Of a stretch of 64,000 nt of DNA, positions 8,169-19,111 are shown one piece after another (within the stretch, counting starts at the first letter, position 1; every line of letters begins with the position of its first letter). The notes under the pieces were generated by a model. The model was given only the letters and a program-made list of their open reading frames with translations. It made no database searches and was not told the DNA's origin. The stretch spans positions 112,821-176,820 of the forward strand of contig CAWFEM010000001.1 in assembly GCA_963814905.1 (NCBI GenBank). The letters are read 5' to 3'. This stretch comes from DASWJZ01 sp963814905 (GTDB taxonomy: Bacteria; Pseudomonadota; Alphaproteobacteria; Rhizobiales; Afifellaceae). The translations under genes were made by a program, and so were the position numbers.

Positions 8169-11048
8169 TCACTCGGCGGCGTCGAGATGCGGCTCGATGC
8201 GGCGCATCGTCTTCGCCTCGTCGAGGAAATGCTCCTGCCACGCCGACGGCCCGTTGGTGCGCCGCACCTGCACAGCCGTCACCTTGTATTCCGGACAGTT
8301 GGTCGCCCAGTCGGAGAACTCCGTCGTTACGACATTCGCGCCGGAAATCGGGTGATGGAAAGTCGTGTAGACGACGCCCGGCTGCATGCGCTCGCTAACA
8401 TGGGCGCGGAGCGATATCTCGCCGGAGCGGCTGTGGATCGCGACAAGGTCGCCGCTCCGGATGCCACGGTTCTCCGCGTCGTGCGGGTGGATCTCAAGCA
8501 CATCCTCGTCGTGCCAGGCGACGTTCGCGGTGCGCCGCGTCTGCGCCCCGACATTGTACTGCGAGAGGATGCGCCCGGTGGTCAGAACCAGCGGGAAGCG
8601 CGGACCCGTGCGCTCCTCCGTCGGCACGAACTCGGTCAGCATGAAGCGGCCCTTGCCGCGCACGAACTTTCCGACATGCATGACCGGCGTGCCTTCCGGC
8701 GCGTTGTCGTTGCACGGCCACTGGATCGAGCCCAGCCGATCGATCTTCTCAAAGGAGACGCCGGCGAAGGTCGGCGTCAGCCGCGCGATCTCGTCCATGA
8801 TCTCGGAGGGATGCGAATAGCTCATCGGATAGCCGAGCGCGTTGGAGAGCGCCTGCGTCGTCTCCCAATCGCCAAGGCCCGCGAGCGGCTTGATCGCTTT
8901 CCTGACCAGGCTGATGCGGCGCTCGGCGTTGGTGAAGGTGCCGTCCTTCTCCAGGAACGTCGCGCCGGGCAGGAAGACATGCGCGAACTTTGCCGTCTCG
9001 TTCAGGAAGATGTCGTGCACGACGACGCATTCCATGGCTCTCAGGCCGGCGGTGACGTGCTGCGTATCGGGATCGGACTGCGCGATGTCCTCGCCCTGGA
9101 TGTAGATGCCCTTGAAATTGCCGTCGACCGCCTCGTCGAGCATGTTCGGGATCCTGAGGCCCGGCTCGCTCGACAATCCAAGACCCCAGAGCGACTCGAA
9201 GGTCTGGCGCACGCCGTCGTCGGCGACGTGACGATAGCCGGGGAATTCGTGCGGGAAGGAGCCCATGTCGCAGGCGCCCTGCACGTTGTTCTGGCCGCGC
9301 AGCGGGTTCACGCCGACGCCGACCTTGCCGATATTGCCGGTTGCCATCGCGAGGTTCGCCATGCCCATGACCATGGTCGAGCCTTGGCTATGCTCGGTAA
9401 CGCCGAGGCCGTAATAGATCGCGGCATTGCCGCCGGTGGCGTAGAGCCGCGCGGCCGCGCGCACGTCCGCCGCCGGCACGCCCGACACCGTCTCAAGCGC
9501 CTCCGGCGAGTTGCGCTCCTCGGCGATGAACTTCGCCCAGGCCTGGAAGTCTTCGAGCTCGCAGCGCTCGCGCACGTACGCCTCGTCGATCAGCCCCTCG
9601 GTGACGATGACATGCGCCATGGCGTTGATGACGGCGACGTTGGTTCCGGGCATGAGCTGCAGGTGATGATCGGCCTTCACGTGCGGCGTCTCGACAAGGT
9701 CGATCTTACGCGGATCGATGACGATCAGCCGCGCGCCCTCGCGCAACCTCCGCTTCATGCGCGAAGCAAAGACCGGATGCGCGTCCGTCGGATTGGCGCC
9801 GATCACGACGATCACGTCGGCCTTTTCCACCGACACGAAGTCTTGCGTGCCGGCGGACGTGCCGAAGGTGGATTTCAGGCCATACCCGGTCGGCGAGTGG
9901 CATACCCGCGCGCAGGTATCGACATTGTTGTTGCCGAAGGCGGCGCGCACCAGCTTCTGGACGAGGTAGGTCTCCTCGTTGGTGCAGCGTGAGGAGGTGA
10001 TGCCGCCGATCGAATCGCGGCCGTATTTCGCCTGGATGCGCTTGAACTCCGAGGCGGTGTGGGCGATCGCCTCCTCCCAGGTCACCTCGCGCCAGGGATC
10101 GGTGATCTTCTCGCGGATCATCGGCTTGGTGACGCGGTCCTTGTGGGTGGCGTACCCCCAGGCGAAGCGGCCCTTCACGCAGGAATGGCCCTCGTTCGCC
10201 TTGCCGTCCTTGTAGGGCATCATGCGCACGACTTGGTCGCCGCGCATCTCCGCCTTGAACGAGCAGCCGACGCCGCAATAGGCGCAGGTGGTGACCACCG
10301 AGTGCTCCGGCTGGCCGATCTCGATCAGAGACTTCTCGGAGAGCGTCGCGGTCGGGCAGGCCTGCACGCAGGCGCCGCAGGAGACGCAATCGGAGTCGAG
10401 GAAGGAATCGGCGATGCCGGCCGCGACCTTCGATCCGAAGCCGCGTCCCTCGATGGTGAGCGCGAAGGTGCCCTGCACCTCCTCGCAGGCGCGCACACAA
10501 CGTGAGCAGACGATGCACTTCGACGGATCGAACGTGAAATAGGGGTTCGATTCATCCTTCGGATGCCAGCGGTCGTTGACGATGCCTTCCTGCCTGGCGA
10601 AGACGTGGTTCTCGCCCGCGTAGCCGTAGCGCACGTCGCGCAGGCCGACCGCGCCGGCCATGTCCTGCAATTCGCAGTCGCCGTTCGCCGCGCAGGTCAG
10701 GCAGTCGAGCGGATGGTCGGAAATATAGAGCTCCATCACGCCGCGGCGGATGCGCGCGAGGCGCTCAGTCTGGGTGTGGACCGACATGCCGGGCGCAACC
10801 GGCGTCGTGCAGGAGGCGGGCGTCCCGGCGCGGCCTTCGACCTCCACCAGGCAGAGCCGGCAAGAGCCGAAGGCATCGAGCATGTCGGTGGAGCAGAGTT
10901 TTGGGATTTGCGTTCCGGCCTCCATCGCCGCGCGCATGATGGAGGTGCCTTCCGGCACGGTGACGGTTGCACCGTCGATGGTGAGCGTGACCAGCGTCTC
11001 GGATTTCGAGCGCTTGGTGCCGTAGTCGATTTCCTGGACGAGCGTCAT
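8169..11048 (-). CDS. fdsA: NAD-dependent formate dehydrogenase alpha (molybdenum) subunit
   Basis: This is the catalytic subunit (959 residues), which oxidises formate to CO2 at a bis-MGD molybdenum centre. Cysteines for a [2Fe-2S] cluster are at about 52, 63, 66 and 80, a His-Cys3 [4Fe-4S] site at 112-125, two ferredoxin-type [4Fe-4S] sites at 178-188 and 221-231, and the cofactor-proximal cluster at 255-290. The active-site Cys-His pair is ARVCHSP near residues 383-384. The long iron-sulfur N terminus is what separates FdsA from short formate dehydrogenases. The frame continues upstream of 11048 without homology, so ATG 11048 is chosen. It follows fdsB by 23 bases. The enzyme should allow growth on, or detoxification of, formate while reducing NAD+. 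Confidence 0.95.
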   Translation of the reverse strand: MTLVQEIDYGTKRSKSETLVTLTIDGATVTVPEGTSIMRAAMEAGTQIPKLCSTDMLDAFGSCRLCLVEVEGRAGTPASCTTPVAPGMSVHTQTERLARIRRGVMELYISDHPLDCLTCAANGDCELQDMAGAVGLRDVRYGYAGENHVFARQEGIVNDRWHPKDESNPYFTFDPSKCIVCSRCVRACEEVQGTFALTIEGRGFGSKVAAGIADSFLDSDCVSCGACVQACPTATLSEKSLIEIGQPEHSVVTTCAYCGVGCSFKAEMRGDQVVRMMPYKDGKANEGHSCVKGRFAWGYATHKDRVTKPMIREKITDPWREVTWEEAIAHTASEFKRIQAKYGRDSIGGITSSRCTNEETYLVQKLVRAAFGNNNVDTCARVCHSPTGYGLKSTFGTSAGTQDFVSVEKADVIVVIGANPTDAHPVFASRMKRRLREGARLIVIDPRKIDLVETPHVKADHHLQLMPGTNVAVINAMAHVIVTEGLIDEAYVRERCELEDFQAWAKFIAEERNSPEALETVSGVPAADVRAAARLYATGGNAAIYYGLGVTEHSQGSTMVMGMANLAMATGNIGKVGVGVNPLRGQNNVQGACDMGSFPHEFPGYRHVADDGVRQTFESLWGLGLSSEPGLRIPNMLDEAVDGNFKGIYIQGEDIAQSDPDTQHVTAGLRAMECVVVHDIFLNETAKFAHVFLPGATFLEKDGTFTNAERRISLVRKAIKPLAGLGDWETTQALSNALGYPMSYSHPSEIMDEIARLTPTFAGVSFEKIDRLGSIQWPCNDNAPEGTPVMHVGKFVRGKGRFMLTEFVPTEERTGPRFPLVLTTGRILSQYNVGAQTRRTANVAWHDEDVLEIHPHDAENRGIRSGDLVAIHSRSGEISLRAHVSERMQPGVVYTTFHHPISGANVVTTEFSDWATNCPEYKVTAVQVRRTNGPSAWQEHFLDEAKTMRRIEPHLDAAE

Positions 11049-11071
11049 GGCGCGTTTCCTGTTCCGATCGT

Positions 11072-12630
<1,559 letters not shown>

Positions 12631-12634
<4 letters not shown>

Positions 12635-13098
12635 TGGTTGACCTCCGCGACGATGGCGTCAGCGGCCTCCGCGTCGATGCGCCCGACGACGCGGCCATCG
12701 ACCATGGCGGAAGGCGCGGTCGCGCAAAGACCGAGGCAATAGACCGCATCGAGCGTCACCCGCCCGTCCGGCGACGTCTCGCCGAAATCGACGCCGAGGC
12801 GCTTGCGGATGCGATCGGCGACGTCCCGTCCGCCTGCTGCCTGACAGGCTTCGGCGCGGCAGAGCTTCACCACGTGACGGCCGGCCGGTTCGCGCCGGAA
12901 ATCGTGATAGAAGGTCACGACACCGTGCATCTCGGCGCGCGAGATATTGAGCGCCTCGGCGATGACAGGCAGCGCCTCGTCGGGGACGAAGCCGAGCGCC
13001 TCCTGGACCTTGTGCAGGATCGGCAGCGTCGCGCCTTCCACGCCCTTATGGGCGTCGACAATCTCGCGGATGAGCGCCTCGTGGCCGTCGCCCGACAT
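12631..13098 (-). CDS. fdsG: NAD-dependent formate dehydrogenase gamma subunit
   Basis: This NuoE-like subunit of about 155 residues holds one [2Fe-2S] cluster; its four cysteines are in CRAEACQ and CLGLC. It links the FdsB flavin site to the rest of the complex. I prefer ATG 13098, which has AAGGA seven bases upstream; the alternative ATG at 13131 adds eleven residues (MSSASLIKDRE) but has no clear ribosome binding site. It is the first gene of the fdsGBAD-fdhD operon, with the promoter expected between it and fdsR. Confidence 0.92.
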
Positions 13099-13173
13099 TT
13101 CGCGGTCCTTGATCAAAGATGCCGATGACAAAATACCAGGAATGCTGCGAAATCAATAATGCTGATCCGTCGC

Positions 13174-13194
13174 TTGATAGGAAATTCCTATCAA
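13174..13194. promoter_or_regulatory. Perfect palindrome upstream of fdsG, candidate FdsR operator
   Basis: The arms TTGATAGGAA (13174-13183) and TTCCTATCAA (13185-13194) are exact inverted copies around a single A. The element lies eight bases beyond the fdsR stop and 76 bases upstream of the preferred fdsG start, exactly where the operon promoter should be. It contains a T-N11-A LysR-type core (ATAGG...CCTAT). I infer that FdsR binds here, perhaps with formate as inducer. The two ends do not have the six-base spacing of a FixK box. Confidence 0.6.
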
Positions 13195-13202
13195 TCCGCG
13201 CC

Positions 13203-14093
13203 TTAAGCCGAGGCCGCGGCGACGCGCCTGACTTCCGCGACAAGCGCCAGCGCGAGCGGCGTCATCGGCTCGCGATGCGGCACGACGAGGCCCACCGTAT
13301 GGGTGGTCTCCGGATCGACGATGGGAATCGCGCGCACGCGGTCGGTAAGGCCGAGGGTGGAGGCGAGCTTTTCCGGCATCACGCTCGCCCAGCGCCCGGT
13401 CCTGACGTGCGAGTAGAGGACGATCATAGAGTTCGATTCCAGCGTCGTCTGCGGGCGCGCTCCGGCGGCCGACAGGAGCCCGTCGATGATGCGGCGGTTC
13501 TGCATGTCGGGGGTCAGCAGGCAGAGCGGCACGGTCCCGACATCCGCCCAGGTAAGGCTCTCGCGGTCGCCGAACGGGCCATCGACGGAGGTGACGAGGC
13601 GGTATTTCTCCTCGTAGATCGGCACCGAGTTCACCCGGCCGAGCGGCTCATTGTCGAGATAGGTGATGCCGGCGTCGATCTCGAGGTTTTCCAGCATCGC
13701 CAGCACTTCGATGGAGTTCCGCGAGAGGATCGTGAAGCGCACGTTCGGATGCTTCTCGCGGTAGGGCGTGGTGATCTCCGAAACGATGGCGAGCGCGGTC
13801 GGGATCGCCGCGATCGTCAGATGGCCCGACAGGCCGCTTTTCAAAGCCTCGATGTCCTGGCGCATGGCGCGGCTGTCGCTGACGATGCGTCGCGCCCAGT
13901 CGAGCACGCGCTCGCCCTCCGGCGTGAACGAGCGGAAGCGCGACCCGCGCTGCACGAGAAGCACGCCGAACATATCCTCAAGCTGCTTGACGCCGGCGGA
14001 GAGCGTCGGCTGCGACACGCCGCAGGCTTCCGCCGCGTGGCCGAAATGCTGCTCCTTGGCGAGCGCCAGCAGAAACTCCAGCTTGTCGATCAT
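13203..14093 (-). CDS. fdsR: LysR family regulator of the formate dehydrogenase operon
   Basis: The protein has 296 residues. The N-terminal winged helix-turn-helix is FGHAAEACGVSQPTLSAGVKQLEDMFGVLLVQR (about 17-49), followed by a linker helix and a two-lobed LysR-type effector domain. LysR genes next to fds operons are commonly named fdsR, and the position supports this name. It reads in the same direction as the operon, immediately upstream, with a perfect palindrome in the 70-104 base gap. It most likely activates fdsG transcription in the presence of formate. Confidence 0.85.
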   Translation of the reverse strand: MIDKLEFLLALAKEQHFGHAAEACGVSQPTLSAGVKQLEDMFGVLLVQRGSRFRSFTPEGERVLDWARRIVSDSRAMRQDIEALKSGLSGHLTIAAIPTALAIVSEITTPYREKHPNVRFTILSRNSIEVLAMLENLEIDAGITYLDNEPLGRVNSVPIYEEKYRLVTSVDGPFGDRESLTWADVGTVPLCLLTPDMQNRRIIDGLLSAAGARPQTTLESNSMIVLYSHVRTGRWASVMPEKLASTLGLTDRVRAIPIVDPETTHTVGLVVPHREPMTPLALALVAEVRRVAAASA

Positions 14094-14197
14094 GCCGGCA
14101 GCTTACACCATCCACATCCGCCGGAGCCGATCCTGTTCAGCGGCCACATCGCACCCGCGATTCGGCGCTTTTCGGCGGTTTTCCGGCGCGGCTGCGA

Positions 14198-14211
14198 TTG
14201 ACGCGGATCAA
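14198..14211. promoter_or_regulatory. FixK/FNR-type box
   Basis: TTGACGCGGATCAA matches the FixK/FNR consensus TTGA-N6-TCAA exactly. Its centre is about 60 bases upstream of the ATG at 14265, which leaves room for a class II (-41.5) promoter with a short leader of about 20 bases. The fixLJ and fixK genes lie within 7 kb, so control by oxygen is a reasonable inference. Confidence 0.65.
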
Positions 14212-14264
14212 TGGTAGGAAGCGCCCAAACCATAATCTCGAATCGAAACCGCCAAGGAACGAAC

Positions 14265-14648
14265 ATGTCCGCGCTTCCCCCCGAATTCCGCAAAATCCGT
14301 CTTGAGCTCGCCCGCGAGCCGGGGCATCCGGAAGGCAGCAACGCCACCGGCTATGACCTGCTGGCGCCGCTCGATGCGGAACGGAAGCTTTCCGCCGATC
14401 TGTGGCGAAAGCACAAGGAGCAATGCCGCGTCCACCGGTTCCGCGAGGGCGAGGACGACATGGTCGGGCACCTGGCGCGGAAGCCCGGCGGCGCGTGGTA
14501 TTTCGACTATGACGAGGACACGGACGCCGACAACGAAGACGCCTATCATCTCGGCACCGAGCATTTCATCATGGGCGAATACGTCTCGGTGCGCGACGAG
14601 CACGGGCACATGCACACCTACCGCGTCGTATCTGTCCAGCCGCTCTAG
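14265..14648 (+). CDS. Conserved hypothetical protein under a FixK-type box
   Basis: The product is a soluble, acidic 127-residue protein without a signal peptide or membrane segment. It begins MSALPPEFRKIRLELAREPGHPEGS and contains the acidic run YDEDTDADNEDAYH near residues 81-94 and FIMGEYVSVRDEHGHMHTYRVVSV at the end. I recognise this as a family of uncharacterised alphaproteobacterial proteins, not as a known enzyme. The ATG at 14265 has AAGGAACG upstream; an earlier in-frame start at 14211 would overlap the FixK box and is rejected. Its last bases overlap the convergent P-type ATPase gene. Confidence 0.8.
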   Translation: MSALPPEFRKIRLELAREPGHPEGSNATGYDLLAPLDAERKLSADLWRKHKEQCRVHRFREGEDDMVGHLARKPGGAWYFDYDEDTDADNEDAYHLGTEHFIMGEYVSVRDEHGHMHTYRVVSVQPL

Positions 14649-17443
14649 CCCCTCTCGGCGGCGTGGATCATGGTGCGATCTGCCGGCGCGCTGAACCATC
14701 GACGCCAGACGAGCTTGAAGAGCTCCATCACGACGAGGAGCGAAAGCGCGATCGGCAGGAGCGCCAGCCACAGCGCGATCGAGATCGGGTGCATCGCCAG
14801 CACATCGCTGATCCCGGGCACGAAGGCGGCGCCGATATGGACAGCCTGCGCGCCGAACACCGACGCAACGACCGGCCAGTTGTTGGAGAAGGGGATGCGG
14901 AAGGCGGAACGCGTCTCGGAGCGGCAGTTGAAGACCTGCACGTTCTCGAAGACGACGAGCAGGAAGAGGAGTGCGTTGCGTGCGTCGTATTCGCTCCAGC
15001 CCTGTGCCAGCACCCACACGAAGAAACCGAAGCTCACGAACCCCATCGCCAGGCCCGAGACCGTGTTCTCCGCAATCATCAGACGGTCGAAGATCGGCTC
15101 GTTCACCGGCCGCGGCGGCCGGCTCAGGAGTCCGCTCTCGCGCTTCTCGAAGGCGAGCGCGACGTCCTGGCCGCCGTTGGTCACGAGATTCAGCCACAGG
15201 AGCTGCACGGCGCTGAGCGGCATCGGATGGCCAGTGAGCGTGGCAAGCAGGAAGATGATGACCTCCGCCGCACCGGTGCTGACCAGAAGATAGATGACCT
15301 TGCGGATGTTGGCGTAGGCCGCCCTCCCCTCCTGGATTCCAGCGACCACCGAAGCGAAATTGTCATCGGCGATGACGAGATCGGCGGCGTCGCGCGCCAC
15401 GTCGGTGCCGTTCTTGCCCATCGCCACCCCGAGATCGGCGCGGCGGAGAGCCGGCGCGTCGTTCACGCCGTCGCCGGTCATCGCGACGATATGGCCGGCC
15501 GCCTTCAGCGCCTCGACGATGTCGACCTTTTGCGTCGGCTCGACGCGGGCGAAGACCTTGACGTTCGATAGCAGCATCGCGCGCTCGCCGGGTTGGGCCG
15601 CGCCGAGCGCCACGATCTCCCGCCCCGTGGTCACTTCGCTCATGTCCTCGGCCAGTCCGAGTTGGCGGGCGATCGCCAGCGCCGTCACCGGATGGTCTCC
15701 GGTCACCATGCGCACCGAGACGCCGGCGCGCTGGCAGTCCGCGACGGCGGCGCGCGCTTCCGGCCTGAGCGGGTCGATGAAGCCGACAAGACCGAGCAGC
15801 GACATATGCGTCATCTGCGCTTCGATGTCGGAGGTGGCGAAAGGCCCTTCCGCGGTTACCGCCTTCGCCGCGAGCGCGAGAACTCTCAAACCCGCCTCGG
15901 CCATCTCCTCGGCCGCGCGGTGCGCGCTCGCGTCGGCATCGTCGCAAAGCGGCAGCACGACCTCCGGTGCGCCCTTGGCGTGCAGTCTCAGGACATCCGC
16001 ATCGTCGGTGAGCGTGGCGGCGTAGCGCCGCTCCGCCGCGAAGGGTATCTCTCCGATCCGTTTCGCCTCGGCACGGAGCGTCGGAAGCGACAGCCCGGCT
16101 TTCGCCGCCAGGACGAGAAGCGCGACATCGACCGTGTCGCCGCTTCGCCCCGCCTCGCCTGCCGCCGGATCGAAGGTCGCGTCGTTGCAGAGCGCACCCG
16201 ACGTCGCCGCCCATCGAATGGCGCGAAAACCCGCTTCCTCGCCCTCCTCCGACTTAAAGACGAAGGCGCCGGCCGTATCGTAACCCTCGCCCCCGACCTC
16301 GACGGAGCCTACGCCTGGGAGCCAAATCGCCTTTGCGGTCAGCGCATTGGCGGTCAGCGTCCCGGTCTTGTCGCTGGCCACCACCGTGCAGGACCCCAGG
16401 CCCTCGACCGCCGGCAGATGACGCACGATGACGTTGCGCCGCGCCATACGGCGGGTGGCGATCGAAAGCGCCACCGTCACCGCCACGGGAAGGCCCTCGG
16501 GGATGGCGGCAACCGCAAGCGCCACGGCAAGGAAGAAAGTCTCGCGCAGCGACGCCCCGGCGAAAAGCTGCGCGGCGACGAGCACGACCATGACGCCCAC
16601 GACCACGAGCCCGAGATTGCGGCTGAACCGCTCCAAGCGTTGCGTCAGCGGCGGCGGCGGCGCCGCCTTGGCGAGCGCGCTCGCGATGCGGCCGATCTGC
16701 GTATCGCGGCCGGTGGCGACCACGACGGCCTCCAGCCGCCCGGTCGCCAGGCTCGTTCCCGCATGGAGCATGTTGGACCGGTCAGCGACCGGCGTGTCGG
16801 GCTCAAGCTCCGACCGCGCGGACTTGTCGACCGCAAACGATTCGCCGGTCAGCGCGGATTCGTCGACACGAACGTCTGAAGCATGCAGCAGGCGCAGGTC
16901 GGCCGGCACCCGGTCGCCGGGTTCAAGCAGAACGACGTCGCCGGGGACGATGCCGGCGCTCTCCAAAAGCTTCACCGAACCGTCGCGCAAAACTCGGTTA
17001 AGCGCCTTGATGGAGGAGCGAAGCGCGGCGGTGTTGATCTCGGCGCGCCATTCCTGCGAGCCGCCGATCGCAGAATTCAGAACGAGCACCGCGCCGATGA
17101 AGGCGGCATCGGCATATTCGCCGAGCGCAATCGACACTACGGCCGCGATCAGGAGCAGATAGACAAGCGGGCTCGCGAGCTGCGCGACGAAGATGCCCAG
17201 GATCGTGCGACGCGGCGGCTCCGGCAAAACGTTGGGACCGAATCGCTCGATGCGCGCCTGCGCTTCCGCCGCCGCCAGCCCGGAGCGCTTGGTCGCCAGC
17301 CGCTCCTCGACCATGGCGATCGGCAAGGCATGCCACGGGAGATGCTCGTTGATCGGCGCGGCGGGCTCTCCGCCGCGATCCGGTGCGCGCAGCGGACGCT
17401 CGGATGGGCGCAGCCTCGCGGCCGAGCCGTCAAGCACCATCAC
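14645..17443 (-). CDS. P-type cation-transporting ATPase (P2, Ca2+-ATPase-like)
   Basis: This 932-residue membrane ATPase pumps a cation across the inner membrane. It has the actuator motif TGES (199-202), the P2-type membrane motif PEGLP (315-319) followed by VAVTVALSIATRRMARRN, the phosphorylated aspartate in DKTGTLT (about 358) and the hinge TGDGVND. The N-terminal cation ATPase domain and C-terminal helices are complete. The PEGLP motif excludes heavy-metal P1B pumps, which carry CPC or SPC. The transported ion (Ca2+ or a monovalent cation) cannot be fixed from sequence alone. It is the last gene of a possible fixK-usp-ATPase unit, so it may be induced when oxygen is low. Confidence 0.9.
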   Translation of the reverse strand: MMVLDGSAARLRPSERPLRAPDRGGEPAAPINEHLPWHALPIAMVEERLATKRSGLAAAEAQARIERFGPNVLPEPPRRTILGIFVAQLASPLVYLLLIAAVVSIALGEYADAAFIGAVLVLNSAIGGSQEWRAEINTAALRSSIKALNRVLRDGSVKLLESAGIVPGDVVLLEPGDRVPADLRLLHASDVRVDESALTGESFAVDKSARSELEPDTPVADRSNMLHAGTSLATGRLEAVVVATGRDTQIGRIASALAKAAPPPPLTQRLERFSRNLGLVVVGVMVVLVAAQLFAGASLRETFFLAVALAVAAIPEGLPVAVTVALSIATRRMARRNVIVRHLPAVEGLGSCTVVASDKTGTLTANALTAKAIWLPGVGSVEVGGEGYDTAGAFVFKSEEGEEAGFRAIRWAATSGALCNDATFDPAAGEAGRSGDTVDVALLVLAAKAGLSLPTLRAEAKRIGEIPFAAERRYAATLTDDADVLRLHAKGAPEVVLPLCDDADASAHRAAEEMAEAGLRVLALAAKAVTAEGPFATSDIEAQMTHMSLLGLVGFIDPLRPEARAAVADCQRAGVSVRMVTGDHPVTALAIARQLGLAEDMSEVTTGREIVALGAAQPGERAMLLSNVKVFARVEPTQKVDIVEALKAAGHIVAMTGDGVNDAPALRRADLGVAMGKNGTDVARDAADLVIADDNFASVVAGIQEGRAAYANIRKVIYLLVSTGAAEVIIFLLATLTGHPMPLSAVQLLWLNLVTNGGQDVALAFEKRESGLLSRPPRPVNEPIFDRLMIAENTVSGLAMGFVSFGFFVWVLAQGWSEYDARNALLFLLVVFENVQVFNCRSETRSAFRIPFSNNWPVVASVFGAQAVHIGAAFVPGISDVLAMHPISIALWLALLPIALSLLVVMELFKLVWRRWFSAPADRTMIHAAERG

Positions 17444-17452
17444 GCTATCCCG

Positions 17453-18292
17453 TCAGTTGGCGAGCAGGAGCGGAAACGGGATGTCGCGGAGCATGCTGCG
17501 CGAGACACCGCCGAGGACGCGCTCGCGGATGCGCGAATGCCCGTAGCATCCCATGACCGCAAGGTCGGCCGCGAAATCCAGCGCCTGCGCTTTCAGTTCG
17601 TCCTTCACGCTCGCGCCGGAAGCGTGGATCATCGCCGTCTCAACCGGCACGCCGTGACGCGAAAGGGTCGCGGCGATATCGTCGCCCGGCGTGAACTGGC
17701 GGACCGGATCGTCGAGGAAGCCCTGCACCGAGACGATGCGGACGGCCTCCGCGCCCATCAGAAGCGGAAGGCTGTCGAATGTCGCGCGCGCGGCCTCGCG
17801 GCCGCCGTCCCAGGCGATCAGGACGCGCTTCCCGAGCTTGCGCATGGACCAGCCGGCCGGCAGGCCGAGGACGGGCCGCCCGGATGTGAAGACCACCTCT
17901 TCGAGCTGATGCCGCCCGATCGACGCGTCGTTCGGCAATTGCGGGCAAAGGATCAGGTCGGCGGCGCGCGCCATCGCGCCGGCATGCGGAGAAACGAGGC
18001 TGTCAGGCGACTTCTCCGCGCGCCATTCAAAGGCGATGCCCGCCTTGCCTGCCGCCGCCAGGAAAGCGGCTTCCGTGACTTTCCGCTCCTCGTCGGAAGC
18101 GGCCATCTGCGCCTCGACGAACGACGCGAGCGCCATGTCGGTGGCGAGCCCATAGCTGATGGCAAGCGGCGCGACATGCAGGCCGACCAGCTTGGCGTCA
18201 CCGGCAAGCGGCAGGACCTGGAACGCGGCGACGGCGCTTTCGGCCGCGGCGGCCGCCGGAATCACGGCGAAAACCGTTGTCACACCGGTCAT
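17453..18292 (-). CDS. Universal stress protein, tandem UspA domains
   Basis: The 279-residue protein contains two UspA-type folds. The second is better conserved and ends with LAVMGCYGHSRIRERVLGGVSRSMLRD, which includes the G-x-G-HSR-type nucleotide-binding pattern GCYGHSR. The first half is more divergent. Tandem Usp proteins respond to starvation and anoxia. It lies nine bases upstream of the P-type ATPase gene and 42 bases downstream of fixK, consistent with co-transcription in a micro-oxic stress unit. Confidence 0.88.
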   Translation of the reverse strand: MTGVTTVFAVIPAAAAAESAVAAFQVLPLAGDAKLVGLHVAPLAISYGLATDMALASFVEAQMAASDEERKVTEAAFLAAAGKAGIAFEWRAEKSPDSLVSPHAGAMARAADLILCPQLPNDASIGRHQLEEVVFTSGRPVLGLPAGWSMRKLGKRVLIAWDGGREAARATFDSLPLLMGAEAVRIVSVQGFLDDPVRQFTPGDDIAATLSRHGVPVETAMIHASGASVKDELKAQALDFAADLAVMGCYGHSRIRERVLGGVSRSMLRDIPFPLLLAN

Positions 18293-18334
18293 CGTCTTCT
18301 CCGATCGTCTTTGGGTCTTGTACTGGAGCCTCGC

Positions 18335-19033
18335 TCAGGCGGCGAGGCTGTCGTTCATCAGATCGAGCGCCGCGCGGTTGCGGAACACGATCCGGCGCGA
18401 CGCGGGGATAGCGATCAATCCGTCGCGCTCAAGCTGCGTCAGCGTCCGCGATACCGTCTCGATGGTGAGCCCGAGATAGTCCGCGATGTCCTGCCGCGAC
18501 ATAGGCAATTCCACCTCGCCGGTGCGCGAGAGGCGCGCCGCCATTTCCAGGAGGAAGGTCGCGATGCGCTCCTGCGCATTCTTGCGGCCAAGCAGGAGCA
18601 TGTGATTCTGCGCCCGTTGCAGATGCGTCATCGTCTGCGTCCAGATTTCGGTGACGATAGCGCAATCGCGCGTCGCCTCGGCGAGGAAGGCGCTCCGTTT
18701 CACGACGAGAATCTGGGAGTCGCAGATCGCTTCGGCCGAGAACGCATGCGTTTCGTCTGTTTCCAGACCGAAAATTTCACCCGGCAGGTAGAAAGCCCCG
18801 ATCTGTCGGCGGCCGTCGCTCAGAAGCTTACTGATGCGCACTGCGCCACCCACGACCTTGTAGAAGTAGTCCGCCGGCTCATCCTCGCCGAAAATCTCCG
18901 CATTGCGGGCGAAGCTCATGCAGTTCCCGATCATGTCGAGCAGATCGCAGACAGACCCGCGGCTTCCCGCGCCGCCCGCGGCCGGAAACGGAACGATCTT
19001 CCCGCCCGCTGTTTCGCCTCGCCACTGCAACAT
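18335..19033 (-). CDS. fixK: FixK-type Crp/Fnr transcriptional regulator
   Basis: The protein (232 residues from ATG 19033, which follows GGAGGATTTGTC) has a cyclic-nucleotide-binding fold followed by a Crp-type winged helix with the recognition helix ETVSRTLTQLERDGLI. The E-x-x-S-R pattern is the one that reads TTGA half sites in FNR and FixK. The N terminus lacks the four-cysteine set of FNR, so it is unlikely to sense oxygen itself. The open frame continues to 19255 but that part has no homology. It is divergent from fixL, which indicates the classical cascade FixL to FixJ to fixK. Confidence 0.9.
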   Translation of the reverse strand: MLQWRGETAGGKIVPFPAAGGAGSRGSVCDLLDMIGNCMSFARNAEIFGEDEPADYFYKVVGGAVRISKLLSDGRRQIGAFYLPGEIFGLETDETHAFSAEAICDSQILVVKRSAFLAEATRDCAIVTEIWTQTMTHLQRAQNHMLLLGRKNAQERIATFLLEMAARLSRTGEVELPMSRQDIADYLGLTIETVSRTLTQLERDGLIAIPASRRIVFRNRAALDLMNDSLAA

Positions 19034-19103
19034 GACAAATCCTCCGTCTCGATACCGCAATGGATAGACAGGGTATTCGCGGAGAGAAATTCGGGTATTT
19101 ACC

Positions 19104-19111
19104 CTACGTAG
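19104..19111. promoter_or_regulatory. Candidate FixJ binding site upstream of fixK
   Basis: CTACGTAG, followed four bases later by CTACGGAG, lies 71 bases upstream of the fixK start codon in the 148-base divergent region with fixL. It resembles the GTAMGTAG-like sequence reported for FixJ sites, with seven of eight positions matching. The assignment depends on the short motif and its position. Confidence 0.35.

Noticed and set aside
13174..13194. FixK box at the fdsG promoter
   Set aside because: TTGA and TCAA are present but are 13 bases apart instead of six, and the whole element is a longer palindrome better suited to FdsR.
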